Of a stretch of DNA of 64,000 bases, positions 1-12,011 are shown one piece after another; position 1 is the stretch's first letter; every line of letters begins with the position of its first letter. Position numbers and translations under genes: made by a program. The stretch comes from Aralia elata (Eukaryota; Streptophyta; Magnoliopsida; Apiales; Araliaceae): NCBI GenBank assembly GCA_034770075.1, contig CM068380.1:80857393-80921392 (forward strand). Direction: 5' to 3'. The notes under the pieces are model-generated. The model saw only the letters and a program-made list of their open reading frames with translations, made no database searches and had not been told where the DNA came from.

Positions 1-900
1 TCCAGTTACATGATCTAAAGATAATTTTATTCAATAGTAAATGTATATTTTCTAAATCAGAAAATAATTTAAAAGTTGTATTATCCTAAGCAAATATTAA
101 CATGCGTAAACATAATAAATGAAACTCCTTTTTGAATTGAAAGGAGTATAAATCAAGCTTGATTTGGTTAATAAGAGTTTATCAAGTAATAAAACTCGGG
201 TGCTTTGGAAAAAAGAGAAGACACTACTTCCCTTGTCTTAAATTATAAAATCAGTTCAAATATTTTTAAATTTAAAATTAATATTAATTTATTTAATTTA
301 TATCAATACAATTATAAATATCATAAACAATTTACAATATACTACTATTAAAGTATTAATTATAAAATTTATTATTTTTAAAATTTAAATAAATTAAATT
401 AATTTTTAATTTAAAAATATTTCACATTGACTTTTTTAAAAAATCAATACAGCACTTCATTGTACGAACTACAATGAATGGCTATATAGACCAATTAATT
501 CTCATCTTTTTTGATACGGGTCTGTCCATATTTGTGACCTTTAGCTAGCTGGGCTGTAGCTAGGTAGATAGTCTGCATTCTTATCTTCACCTTGTTTGCT
601 TATACCAATACTTGCTACAAATAAATTCAGCACAGGTACCTTTTGCAATATAGAGTAGTACCATGGTATAGATGGGGATTTTATATAGTCCTTAAAAATG
701 ATGAGATTCTTTTACAAACTAAAGGCTAACTAATACTAACTCTATCTCTAGCTCTAGCTCTAGCTTGGAAGGAAGTATCTACAAATTTCAAACAACTCTT
801 CATTATAATATGGAACTTTTAGGATTTCAAGGACAAAATTGTTGTATTTAAACGGGGGCGACTAAAATGTAAAAATTATCGCTGTATTCTTAGTATATTT
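1..900. other. AT-rich intergenic DNA without a gene
   Basis: No coding signal is visible. The only structure is an AT-rich palindrome at about 258-421, whose arms both contain AAATATTTTTAAATT-like sequence. It may be an old MITE, but I see no clear target duplication. Confidence 0.6.
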
Positions 901-918
901 TGATATTATGTCTATTTT

Positions 919-1108
919 TATTAATCAATACAAAACAAACTCTCTACTATAAAAAAAAATAGATAATAAATATTTATCTGACAACTGGGTATTGACTATT
1001 CTACATGTAAAGTAAGTCAAATTAAGACTAAAAAATTCGCTTCCGTCAAGATTTGAACTCAAAACCTCGTCCTCATAACTTTAAGCAACTATTCAACCAA
1101 CCTACATG
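919..1108 (-). repeat. SINE-like repeat, inverted partner copy
   Basis: Read on the minus strand, this segment matches the repeat at 1820-2185 over about 190 bp. The match includes the B-box-like stretch AGTTCAAATCTTGACGG, the following TTTTTTAGTC and the distal GTTTTGTATTGATTAA. Its A-box region is degenerate (TAGGTTGGTTGA). The two copies face each other about 700 bp apart. They could be two independent SINE insertions or the ends of one larger inverted-repeat element; the first is more likely because both carry a tRNA-like promoter layout. Confidence 0.5.
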
Positions 1109-1819
1109 ATGTAACTGTAAATGAAACAACATAAATTGTATTTATACAAGCTTATCCATTTAAACCAAAAAAAAGAAAAGAACATTAAGTTTGTAAATAA
1201 GTTTTGTCTTGTATTGATTTATAAAAGGAGTTTTAAGCTTATTTTGATAATCATAAGATTTTTATATAAAAAAATAATTGCACTTATTGAATACTATAAT
1301 GAACTGTATATTTTGATATTTTGATCTTTCTTAACATACTAAAACAAGGGACGCATCAACCAAATCTATATTTATCTAATTTATTTATTGATTAGGAATT
1401 ATACTAATAATATGTATTTCCATTGACACGAAGAATTTCTTAAGACTAAAGGTGATATATAGCTAGAGGTCTATAGAAAAAAAAATTCTCATATTCTTTG
1501 TCTTAATTCAACTGCTTCAAAATTTTGTATATTAAGTTACAGTTTATTATAATGCAATTTTTAACTTATTTACTAGTTTAGTTTACACTTTTTATTCATC
1601 AAGTCGGAGAATATTATTTGACACACTTTTATTAAAGCAGCTTAATTATTATAGAAATAAAGTGCTATTTTTGGCCAAATAAAGTTGAAAATGTTTACTT
1701 AAAATATCCAATATTAACCTTTTTCTTTTTTAATTGCAATAAAAATGTTAATTGACGCACTCAATTTATAATGGAGAAACTTGTATAAATAAAATTTATA
1801 TTATTTTATTTACAATTAA

Positions 1820-2190
1820 ATCAGGTAGCTTAGTTGGATACTTACTTGAATTTATGAGATTGAGGTTTTGGGTTCAAATCTTGACGGAAGCAAATTTTTT
1901 AGTCATAGTTTAGCTTACTTTAATCTCATCATTGCCATTTTTTAGTCTTAGTTTAGCTTACTTTAATCTTATCATTGCCACGTAGGATAGTCAATGCCCA
2001 ACTGTCACATAAATGTTTGTTATCCAAATTTTTCTATAGTAGAATGTTTGTTTTGCATTGACTAACAAACTTTACATCTCATCATTGCCACGTAGGATAG
2101 TCAATGCTCAACTGTCACATAAATATTTGTTATTCAAATTTTTTTTATAATAGAATGTTTGTTTTACATTGACTAACAAAAAATGACACA
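1820..2190 (+). repeat. tRNA-derived SINE-like repeat with internal duplications
   Basis: An A box, TAGCTTAGTTGG (1826-1837), fits the consensus TRGCNNAGYNGG perfectly. A B box, GGTTCAAATCT (1871-1881), fits GGTTCRANNCC except its last base. The 45-bp spacing is that of a tRNA internal RNA polymerase III promoter. The body is internally duplicated: the segment around CTTACTTTAATCTCATCATTGCCA occurs twice at 1915-1980, and the block CACGTAGGATAGTCAATG through GTTTGTTTT-CATTGACTAACAAA occurs twice (about 1979-2065 and 2091-2180). No poly(A) tail or clean target duplication was identified. Confidence 0.55.
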
Positions 2191-2587
2191 ATATTTAAAT
2201 ATATTAAAAATACATTTGCCAATTTTGCATTTTACTCGGCAGGGCCGGGTATGCCTCTTGGTTTTTGAATCTTCCAACTTTATTTACGTTTTTTGGTGGT
2301 CTTCTCAAATAGCAATGGTTAGGAGTAGGATATTACTACCTCGGTAGGCATGGCATGGCATTCATTGAAAGATTTATTTATGATACTCATGACCATGCTC
2401 GATGGAGCTCCTCGAAATCTCGTGTGAGATATGGCTATCTTTGGAGTTTGGAGGGTAAAATATTAAATAAGTTGAAACTAAAAAATGTAAACAAATAATT
2501 ACTGTCCAAACTTTTACTACACTCCTACATCATAGCAGCATCCTCACTTAATCTCTATATATATATATATATGAAGCATTTTAAAAG

Positions 2588-2822
2588 CAGAATTCTTAAA
2601 AAACATAACTAGCAGAATACTTTTTAGCGACGGACCGAGCGACGGTTTGGTCTGTCGCCATAGGTCCGGTCCGTCACTATAGCCTTTAGCGACGGACAAC
2701 ATATAGCAACTGACTTGTCGTTAAAGACTGTAGCGACAGACCAGACTTATGACGACGGATCAAACTGTCGTCCGGTCCGTCGCTAAAGGATGTTCTGTTA
2801 GTTATGTTTTTTAAGAGTTCTG
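2588..2822. mobile_element. TIR element of the TAGCGACGG hairpin group
   Basis: The ends are about 30-bp inverted repeats with few mismatches: 2588-2617 against the reverse complement of 2793-2822, both reading CAGAA.TCTTAAAAAACATAACTA.CAGAA. The interior holds several TAGCGACGGAC / GTCCGTCGCTA motifs in opposite orientations, so the whole 235 bp can fold back. A (TA)n run lies just left (about 2562-2572). No coding capacity; target duplication unresolved. Confidence 0.7.
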
Positions 2823-4244
2823 TTTTTGATTCTTAATCTACATAGAGGTTTGGTAGTCAAATATATATAAGGGGTGTCATATATAGGCAGATATATACTT
2901 ATTGTTCAATAAGAGTAACTGATTTTGTTAAGATATGAAGTAAATTTGAATTTATAAATTCTTTTTGTGGAAGGTTTGGGTAGGGCAGCGTACGTACTAA
3001 AGGAACATCCGAAATGTTGGATGCTGAATAAGATATACAAACTGAAGTTCACTTTAGTCCGCTTTCCCTGATACAGTAAAATGGATGCATTGGTTCTCAC
3101 CTGCAAAACTTGCCATGTTAGGAGTAGGTAAGATGGCAAAATCAGCTCCAACATTTCTCTCCCATCACTTCCATTTCCTTGGTCACCATCACAAATCTTC
3201 TTTATAAATAGGAACCAAGGAGAATGTTAATACGCAATATTATATGCATGCTTTCTTGTTAATTTGTATTATGCATGTGTAATTGTATACAGTATATATA
3301 TCACATTTATATGTATTAATTATACTTGTATAATTAATCACTTTTTGCGCTTAAAATATCAGTTTAGTTAGACTCTATAATTACAGACCATATCACTTTT
3401 CATGTTATAGAAAGGCACATTAGTTTGCATATGTAAACTTTTAACTCTCTATCATTAATGCTTGCAAATTCATGTGATATTTTCACAATTATTTTTTATA
3501 TTTTTGTCGGGATTCTCTTGCATCACATCAATAGTAAGTAATATAAAGAAAAGGAATTTGTAAAAACATAAATAAAAGTACGTATAAAAATATCAATTTC
3601 TTAATATAATTAATTGGATTGTAATAATACAGTATACTCTGATTGATATATATACCTAAATTTCGAAAGACAATATTCTTGTCTGATTGGTCACACTCAC
3701 ATGAAATGCAATCATGCTGCTGCTAGTTTTAGTTTTAATTTTAATTAAGCAAATAAAAATACAACTGATGTGCTGTTCAGTGTTGAGATGTAGATTGGGC
3801 TGGCTAGGGGACCACAAAAGCCCATCCTCTCCTTTTGGGCCTGTGCAATATTTACAGTAAACTGACAGACTAACTGGAATTAACACAAAGGTTGAGCCAC
3901 CTAATTTATGTAGATTGAACTGTGATGAGCAGGAGTTTGTTGTCTTGTTTTGGTAACCAAGGGAGTTGGTTTAATAGTTTCATACTGCTAATAAACTATG
4001 CATATATAATAGACTTACGACCACTACTTTACAGGAGTAGTCTATTCTACAAATAATCAATGTTGTATAAAAGCATCACAAGTACTACTGTTTTCACCAC
4101 ATTGTTAAATGGATTATCAATATTTGTAAGGTTTTGGTCTTCAACCCTTTGTCATAACTCACAGCTACGAATCTTGTTGATTACTAAAATCATATGCTTA
4201 ATTAGTAGTAGCAGCAGCAGAGTGTGTGTATATATATATATATA
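2823..4244. other. Intergenic DNA, no gene seen
   Basis: Only short frames without recognisable domains are present. A (TA)n tract at 4229-4244 is the insertion site of the foldback element that follows. Confidence 0.55.
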
Positions 4245-4356
4245 GGGTTTTCAATCCATGACAACCGCTTGTTAGGGGAACTATTCCAGCAACCATCATC
4301 TCCATCGTTGATCAATATAATTAATGACTAAGTTTGAAAAAAAAGGCCCTGCCGCT

Positions 4357-5537
4357 CAGTGGCGGAACCAGAACAATTTTATAGGGGGGTCAAAATACAT
4401 CAGTAAAAAAAATTTATTTATTGACGCTTGGAATGTTTCTTTCGGTTGTACGACTGAAACGAGTCAACTGTATCATGCGAGTCTGCAGACTGCAGAGTCA
4501 TGAACACTTGGAGTGCTTCTCTAAATGTTGAAATCACCAAAACAGCCCCAACACCATGCCCAGGCCAATCTCAACTGCTGTAGCGCAGTTGCTGCCCATA
4601 TCAAAACACCTACTTTGCCATTTTTTTCTAGTTTGCAGACCATACATTCAATTACAACCAACTTTGGATATGTTGTAGATGGCATGACAAGCTATTTTTA
4701 AAAAATATAACCCAGCCAAAACGGACCTTTTAAACAGGTTTTACAAGGGCTTCAAACTGCCCTTTTGGAGCAGATTTTTTACCAAGCCTAACTTGTTCAA
4801 TTCTTAAAATTTTACTTTTAAACTTGTTTTAGCTTACCTAAACCACTTGAATTACTTTATATAATATGTATGAAGGTTTCCTTGCTCACAAACTTAGCTA
4901 AATTCCTCTATTTATGTTCGACAGTCTCTAAGAGGAAATTTTACAAACATCTTATATGCATTAGTTTAAATGGCAGAATTCATAGACATTTATAGATGCT
5001 TCAAACCATGTTTTCCTCCCTTATTACTCTGCACAACAACAACAACTAATCTCCTTCTAATTAATAGCCCAATCAACAGTTCAAGCACAACAATTAGATC
5101 AATATACACTTATGTATTTACTTAATCTTCAATGAACACGAATGAAATGAATAAGGTACCTTTTTGCTTATAATCTACTTGAACTTTCATTTTGATTCCT
5201 GTTATAGGTTTATTGTAAGCTGAATCCAGTCGGACCAGTCCCCTCATACCAAAAATGAATTTTAATTTCCTCCCCATTCCAAAAGCAGCTTCAATTTCTA
5301 GTAGACTTGGTGAAATATTTAACAAGAATTGAAGAATTCTTGCGTTAGTGGCTTAGTAGTAGTAGTAGGAAGAGTTAAACTTGAATTGGTTTTTGGAATG
5401 AAAGAGTTAGAGAATGAGAAAGCAGACTCGGGTAACAATTGAACTCTATTTATGTTCGCAGGCGGCACCGCGGTAACATCGGAATACCAGGGTACCAGGG
5501 TCATGTGACCCCCCTCGACCCCCTGGTTCCGCCTCTG
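4357..5537. mobile_element. Non-autonomous hAT element with 8-bp target duplication
   Basis: This 1181-bp element starts CAGTGGCGGAACCAG and ends CTGGTTCCGCCTCTG, a 15-bp terminal inverted repeat with one mismatch. It is flanked by a perfect 8-bp direct duplication, CTGCCGCT (4349-4356 and 5538-5545). CAG-type ends and 8-bp duplications are the hallmark of hAT transposons. It lies inside one arm of the 4245-6288 foldback element, so it is younger. No transposase reading frame is visible. Confidence 0.88.
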
Positions 5538-5784
5538 CTGCCGCTATAAGTTGTAGCGGCAGTGACATCACCTGTAACGGCATGTTGATTTACTAAAGAG
5601 CCCCTCTTAGTCAAACACTCAACAACTCCTTTTAGTCAAACGGTCAAATAAAAAATAATTAATGAGTGGAGCAATTTTCGAGACTCATATGCCACTACAA
5701 GTTGTAGCGACAAGCGGCAAGCTCATCTTCATGTTACATTCATTCTTCATTCTTCATGTTGCATTCATTATTCATTATTTATTT

Positions 5785-5854
5785 ATTATTATTGTTGTTG
5801 TTGTTTATTATTAGTATTATTAACAACAACAACAACAATAACAATAACACCACC

Positions 5855-5942
<88 letters not shown>
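5785..5942. repeat. CAA/TAA microsatellite in foldback loop
   Basis: A run of (TTG)n then (CAA)n followed by (TAA)n forms the loop of the surrounding foldback element. The poly-Asn and poly-Val/Ile reading frames here are artefacts of the repeat. Confidence 0.85.
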
Positions 5943-5943
<1 letters not shown>

Positions 5944-6285
5944 TGAATAATGAATGCAACATGAAACATAAAGAATGAATGCAACATGAAGATGAGCTTG
6001 TCGCCGCCGCTATAACTTGTAGCTTCATATAGGTTTTGTAAATTGCTCCACTCTTTATTATTCTTTATTTGACCGCTTGACCAAATGACTCTTTAGTAAA
6101 TTAACATTTATTTGAGCGTTTGACCAAGATGGGCTCTTTTGTAAAATAACATGCCGCTACAGGTGATGTCACTACCGTTACAACGGTATCACCTTTTTTT
6201 TAATCTTAGCCATTAATTATATTGATCAACGATGAAGATGATGGTTGCTGAAATAATTTTCCTAACAATCGGTTGCCATCAATTG

Positions 6286-6288
<3 letters not shown>

Positions 6289-6319
<31 letters not shown>
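6289..6319. repeat. (TA)n microsatellite between two foldback elements
   Basis: A pure TA run separates the right end of the 4245-6288 element from the left end of the 6320-7091 element. Its position suggests both elements inserted into one original TA microsatellite. Confidence 0.9.
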
Positions 6320-6321
<2 letters not shown>

Positions 6322-7089
6322 AGAATGATCCACATAAAACGTTAGTTATGGGCACTGTTTCATCTAACTGTGATCCAACTGTCCAAAATAAGATCCAAGG
6401 GTTGGGCGTGGCTCCCTCTAGCGGCCAGCCAAATTTTTCATGTTGGCCGCTACTCCCTCTAGCGGCCAGTCAAAACGTGGTCGTTTTGACTGGCTGCTAG
6501 AGGGAGTAGCGACCAACATGAAAGTTAGTAAAAATATTTGGCTTTCTGTTCGGGACAAAAGTCTAAAATACTCTCACCTTAGTTAGATTTAAATAGTTTT
6601 AATATATAAAATATTTAGAGTTTAAATTTTAAACAATCAAATTATCACAATAATTCACAATGTTAAATTATATTACATAAAAAATTATATTACAAATATT
6701 TTATACAAATAAATACATTGATATATTTGACAATTTATACAAATAAATACATTAACTAGTTTCAATGTATTTATTTGTATAAAATATTTGTACTATAATT
6801 TTTTATGTAATATAATTTAACATTGTGAATTATTGTGATAATTTGATTGTTTAAAATTTAAACTATAAATATTTTATATATTAAAACTATTTAAATCTAA
6901 CTAAGGTGAGTGTATTTTAGACTTTTGTGCTGAAAAGAAGGCCAAATATTTCTACGAACTTTCATGTTGGCTGGCCGCTAGAGGGAATAGCGGTCGTGCC
7001 CACGCTCAACCCTTGGATCTTATTTTGGACGGCTGGATCACAGTTAGATAAAATAGTGCCCATAGCTAACGTTTTTTGTGGATCATTCT

Positions 7090-7091
<2 letters not shown>
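6320..7091. mobile_element. 772-bp near-perfect palindromic foldback element
   Basis: The left end starts GGAGAATGATCCACA and the right end is its inverted copy; the two arms stay closely alike to a short centre near 6715-6760. Shared arm landmarks include GGGCACTGTTTCATCTAACTG (one or two changes), CCAAAATAAGATCCAAGGG, GCCGCTAGAGGGA and long AT-rich blocks. (TA)n lies on both sides. The transcript of either strand would be a hairpin of over 350 bp. Frames that cross it are not genes. Confidence 0.82.

Positions 7092-7164
<73 letters not shown>
7092..7164. repeat. Long (TA)n microsatellite
   Basis: About 36 TA units follow the right end of the foldback element directly. A Tyr-Ile repeat frame here is an artefact. 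Confidence 0.9.
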
Positions 7165-7167
<3 letters not shown>

Positions 7168-7680
7168 ACGACTGTATATATATACACCCTATGACTAGTG
7201 TCGCCTAGGGAATTGTGCATCTGATAATCCAGTAATTTTTCATATGACCTTAACAAATCCAATAATTAAATGATTATCTTGTTTTATTAAGTGAATTGGT
7301 AGTTTTACGATGAAAATGATCTTTTACAAAGATAGATTTGACATTCAACCACAGAAATGTATATATTTTACTGTATTATACTTGGTACAAATTCGCATTG
7401 CACAATTTGTGTTGAAATATCAAATTTCTTATTTCTTCCGCAATATGATTTTTCACATGATCAGTAAGTCTCAAATTTAAATTTAAATTAGAGGATTTCT
7501 TATAAACTAATAATTTTACGTGTTAAAGTAATAATACCCTTAATCATCATCTATAACTAAAGATTAAACTATCAAATAAAAATATCATAATAAAATATAA
7601 TCCATTCATTATATAACCTCAAGTAAAGATGTACTTAGCTTTGACGATTTGCGAATACATGTATATATATATATATGAGT

Positions 7681-7826
7681 TATATGTAGGTATACAGCTA
7701 TGTAGTGCACAGTCAGCTATAACGACGGTTCATCTTAACGACGGGTGAACCGTCGCTATAGCCCAAAAAAATCGTCGCTATAGTCGACTATGCAGTACAG
7801 AGTTGTGTGCCTATATTTTTCCTTAT
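7681..7826. repeat. TAGCGACGG-type hairpin, first copy
   Basis: The inverted ends GTAGGTATACAGCTATGTAG and its rough complement near 7800-7826 bracket several AACGACGG / CCGTCGCTATAG motifs. The left flank ends in (TA)n then TTATATG. A related copy follows within 20 bp. Confidence 0.6.
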
Positions 7827-7842
7827 ATATAGAGGGTTATAT

Positions 7843-7971
7843 GTAAGTACACAGTTGTGTAGCGTATTGCCAGTTATGCCGACGATTTTTTGGGCTAGCG
7901 ACGGGTGAATCGTTGCTATAGCCCAAAAAAACCGTCGCTATAGCCGACAGTGCACTACACGACTGTAAATC
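7843..7971. repeat. TAGCGACGG-type hairpin, second copy
   Basis: Diverged relative of the preceding hairpin. It starts GTAAGTACACAGTTGTGTAG and ends with an inverted copy reading CTACACGACTGTAAATCAC. The interior carries GCCGACG, AGCGACGGGTGAA and CCGTCGCTATAGCC motifs. Each copy is preceded by GGTTATATG or AGTTATATG, suggesting insertion into a similar target or tandem duplication. Confidence 0.6.
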
Positions 7972-10900
7972 ACTGGTGTTCGATCTTAAAATAGAGGATC
8001 TGAATGAGGTTGCAAAAAGCTGATTTATAGTCACCATTTATTATGGATCAACTTTCTCTATTTATATATCGTTGAAACCGAAGTACACGATAAGTGTCTA
8101 GTTCTCAAGGTGGGAGAATTGTGACAAATCCTGTCTATTCAACTAAAGAAAAATTGTTAATCAAACTAAAAGCAATTAAGAAATTAGTATTGAATATCAT
8201 TCTTAGTGTTAATCAAAGGTTAAACCAGGGATCCAAATGGTCGGACCGAAACCGTACTTGTTTGTTCCTGGGCCGCTGTGTCTCCAAAATTTGGTTTTAG
8301 ACACATAAGTATGTACTCTACTCTAAATCAAAGGGGTTTAGTGAAGCCAGCCTATTAATTATTCTTTTAACATGAAGTTTTGTACTTAAACCCGGTGGCT
8401 TTGGTTCGTGTAACCACTTTGGGGAACACTAGATCTGTTTTGTTGAAATAATCTACACCTACTTTAGATTTTAATGACAATATACATTATATTACTGAGT
8501 AGGCATGTGCAACATTTCTAGTGGTTAATTAAGCTTTAAGGTTTAATTAATTAGGAATTTAATAATTTGGTGTAACGAGCTCATAAACGGAGAATTACTT
8601 TAATCCTTCCACATATCATTCAATAATAATAGTAGCTTGACCATGTTTTGAAGATTTATTTTAACCCAATAAAAAAAAAGTCAATATGATTATTTATTTT
8701 GAATCATTAAGTTGCAAAGAAAATCTATTTCACTACATTGTAGGAGGGGGAGGGGGAGGTGAAACATTATTCAGTTGTTGAGACTTAAAAATTTGTTTAC
8801 TAATAAAGTATTCAAGTTTGAAAGAGTAAATTATTATTCATCAATTAATTAGGCTACAAATTTTATTGCTGAAAAATATGTGTCGAGTTTCATCAGCTCA
8901 TATATAAATTTAGCGTAGCGAATAATTGTTACACTAGGGTGCTTTGGTAAGCGATTAGGCAAGAATAAACATGAAAGAATAAAGTACGGGAAATAGAAAA
9001 ATAATTTCCAAAAAATGACGCCAGAGGGTCTTCATGGATGATATAGAAACACAGGCATTGGCACTATATATAAGATGTCTCTAAAAAAAAAAACTAAAAT
9101 ATCATATATTGAATTTTAAACAATTATTCGATGACTGAAATCGAATTGTACACTATCAAACTACACTTGGGCCACTAATGGCTTAAAAGTCGACCATTAC
9201 CAAATAAAAATTGATAATATGGACACAAATTATACACAAAAAAAATGTGCACGAACAGTATAATAAAAATGGAAAGCAGATCTATCATTGAATGTTTTAA
9301 TTTACACATTTTCATTGATAAGAAATACATGAATTATAGTTTTTGTGCATAATTTTTTGTGTATAATGTGTATACATAATATTATTCATAAAGATTATAT
9401 TAGTAACCTAAAGACTACAGTGTAATTGGACTTATCTGTCATCATCCTAATTACTGTTCTTATTAGACTTCTATTTCTTTTTTATTTTCAAAACTGAGAA
9501 CTAAGTATATGCATATATGGCGACAAATGGGCAGCAATCAACTTGAAGTTACAGGACAAAATAATACCGGTCTTATTATAAATGCTAATGAGTTTGACAA
9601 AATAATACAAGTCTTATTATGAATGCTAATGAGTTTGACAATTATCTACACTAAGATCTTATCATTCATGAATACTTTCTAGATAAACCCTTCAAGCCAA
9701 TGTTAGAGATGTCCTACTTGTTTAGTTATCAGAATGTCTATTGATAGATGCTAGCTAGAGGTAAAATTTCAAGATGTTAAAAAGTTAAATAATATTGTGG
9801 ACTTAATTTGATTCTTCTCCTCCTAAAAAGTTACAAAATGAGAAGGAGATAAAATAAAACCAAAATCAATTTATATATTTTTTTTTGTAATAATAAATAG
9901 ATTTAGAAAAAATCAAAAAAGAAATAGTGTCCAATTTCCTGTTAGTGATTACCCAGGACTTTAGGAACCTTCACAATATTACACTCTTACACTAAAAACT
10001 AAGCGCCAAATAAATGTCTAATGTCAAGAATTAAAGGCCTAATTGAGGACTTGAGGAATTTGACAACTCACTGTAAATAAAGGAAGAAATAAGAAATAAA
10101 ATTACACAAAAATGATTCATTTTATAATTGACCTGTTCGAAACAGATAATAAAATACAGAAGCATTAGAATATATGTGTTTTTTTTGCCCTTTTCTTTCT
10201 ATATTACATTGCATATATTAAGCACCTTCATAAGGTGCAAAACCGCATAGCAAATGTAATGCATGTGTAAGAATATAATGGTTAATTTGGACCACAAACA
10301 CATGGAATTCTAATTATGAACTTGAGATGTTTAATTATGATTAGATACAACTAATGACTTATCCTTGTGAGCTGTGATCGATGCGGCTGAAAAAGTTTAC
10401 ACAACAGAGTAGTTATTAGTTTTTTTTTAGGTGGTCACTTATAAATTAATTTTTGTATTCTTTCAAGCGATTCATAAATCAAAGGGTGTCACGGACGTTG
10501 TTGAATTCAAAAGAAAGCCTTTTTTTTATCAAATAGTTCAAAATACTGAAATATATTAAAACTCTAATCTGTTACAAAAGATTAAAGGATTATAAAAAAT
10601 AAACTCAAATAATAATTTTTTAAAATAAAATAACAAATAATGTCAATCTTAGTAACAACGCTAGTGGACACCAAATAAACTGTTGAAATACAATTATATT
10701 CCAAAATAATAATAGAATATACAGATTCAGACTGTTTTTCAGCACGGGTAACGGAAGAACAAAGAAAGCTTTTAACATTGTAGTAATTCTGCTTATAAAC
10801 GGTAGGGTGGCCTCAAGTGAATAATATCATAGTTATTAATATATAACTTGATTCATAAAATGCAATTCACTATTTATATGTTGATTTGTTGTGAATAAAT

Positions 10901-11058
10901 AATGGTTCTAACAAGAATATTGTATACTGTATTTATATTATGATAATTTTTTCGGGTATAAATTTCTGGTAGACACAAGTTATGGGGATTATATTTTATA
11001 TACTTCGTATGGACCGGGCTTCAAAAGAATAAGCTAGTGAGCTTACTTTCGTCACTTA
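7972..11058. other. Intergenic DNA, no gene seen
   Basis: AT-rich sequence without a convincing coding region. A 41-bp unit is tandemly duplicated at 9555-9636. A possible degenerate tRNA-like B box (GAGTTCGAGTCC) lies further on, near 11387, without an A box. Confidence 0.55.
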
Positions 11059-11065
11059 TGGCAAA

Positions 11066-11717
11066 AGCCCAAAAACTATGAATTCGGCCCAACAATTATT
11101 CAGGGACTTGGGCCAGAATAAAAATGTTGTGCCTTGACAGTTTGGGCCCTCCCTCGTTTACAAATATAACCTTATTATGATTTCTTCTTATACATATTAA
11201 TGGACCAATATAATTGTTGTTGATGAAGTTTCTAGATATCCTATTTTTTTTATTTTTTATTTTTCTAAAAGTTTGATATTAAAAAAGTTGTATGATTCAA
11301 GCATTTATATTTGTTTTTAAAAAAATTAATATACAGGATAATTTTTTAAAAAAAATAATCAAATAAGAGTCTAAATTGTTGGACGAGAGTTCGAGTCCAT
11401 CCCTAGGGTTATTTATCAAAGTCAAATAGTCTTGTAAAGTATTTATATTTTGAAATAAAGGTTTATTGAATTAAGTATATATATTTTGACTAATAGAATA
11501 TAGTGAATTAATTTAACAAAGTAATTTATAGATAATAAACAATGTCCGAATTTCTATTTTATTTCTTCGTCAGTAGCCGAGTTCCAAATTGGTCACAAGA
11601 TTTGTGCTTTAAGCCCAAACCCGTCTTCATGGAACATTAAAATGGGCTTAAACAATGTTGGTGGAGGCCTTTGGAGCCTTACAAAGTAAGTATATTTTCT
11701 AAAACTGAAAATGGGCT
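11066..11717 (+). promoter_or_regulatory. Site II (TGGGCC/T) motif cluster upstream of alpha-tubulin
   Basis: Seven TGGGCC/TGGGCT motifs occur in either orientation: 11066, 11086, 11109, 11143, 11612, 11643 and 11712. Such site II elements are bound by TCP factors and are common upstream of genes active in dividing cells, which would suit a tubulin gene. Motif clustering is seen; function is inferred. Confidence 0.45.
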
Positions 11718-11870
11718 TTAAAGTGGAAAAAGGATTCAAAATTTGAAATTCCAATTTCCCACTAATCGATAGTCAATCAACGGTCGAAAATTAGCTGTAT
11801 CCCATTCAAAATTTGAAAAAGGCCATATTATCCCGCATAGCCGTTTTGGAAACGTGTGGTGGGGCTTCGA

Positions 11871-11880
11871 TATATAAGTA
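11871..11880 (+). promoter_or_regulatory. TATA box of alpha-tubulin gene
   Basis: TATATAAGTA lies about 140 bp before the start codon and about 30 bp before a CT-rich stretch (around 11900-11935), a likely transcription start and leader. This is a normal plant core promoter layout. Confidence 0.65.
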
Positions 11881-12011
11881 TAACCTCACTCACCCCTGTT
11901 TCTCTCTCTCATAAAACAAACCCTTTCTTTCAAGTAGAGTATTTCTCAGATCTGCATTTTTTTCTTTCGATCTCAAGAGAAGAGAAGAGACTAGTAGCAG
12001 AATCAAGAAAA

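Larger units (their letters stand above)
4245..6288. mobile_element. Foldback (long inverted repeat) element in a (TA)n tract
   Basis: Two arms of roughly 400 bp are inverted copies: 4245-4356 plus 5546-5790, against 5940-6288. Matching landmarks are CAACC..TTGTTAGG, CAGCAACCATCATCT, ATCGTTGATCAATATAATTAATG, AGTGACATCACCTGTA.CGGCATG and the repeated ATGAAGATGAGCTTG near the loop. The loop is a CAA/TAA microsatellite. Both outer ends abut (TA)n (4229-4244 and 6289-6319). Without the nested hAT element the element is about 855 bp and non-coding. A MULE-like non-autonomous element is possible; the class is not proven. Confidence 0.75.

Noticed and set aside
5756..6028. Poly-Asn (+) and poly-Val/Ile (-) reading frames
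   Set aside because: They are translations of the CAA/TAA microsatellite in the foldback loop.
6927..7208. Frame ending in Tyr-Ile repeats
   Set aside because: It crosses a foldback arm and a (TA)n tract; no protein family.
11380..11402. tRNA gene or SINE suggested by GAGTTCGAGTCC
   Set aside because: No A box at the proper distance and no cloverleaf.
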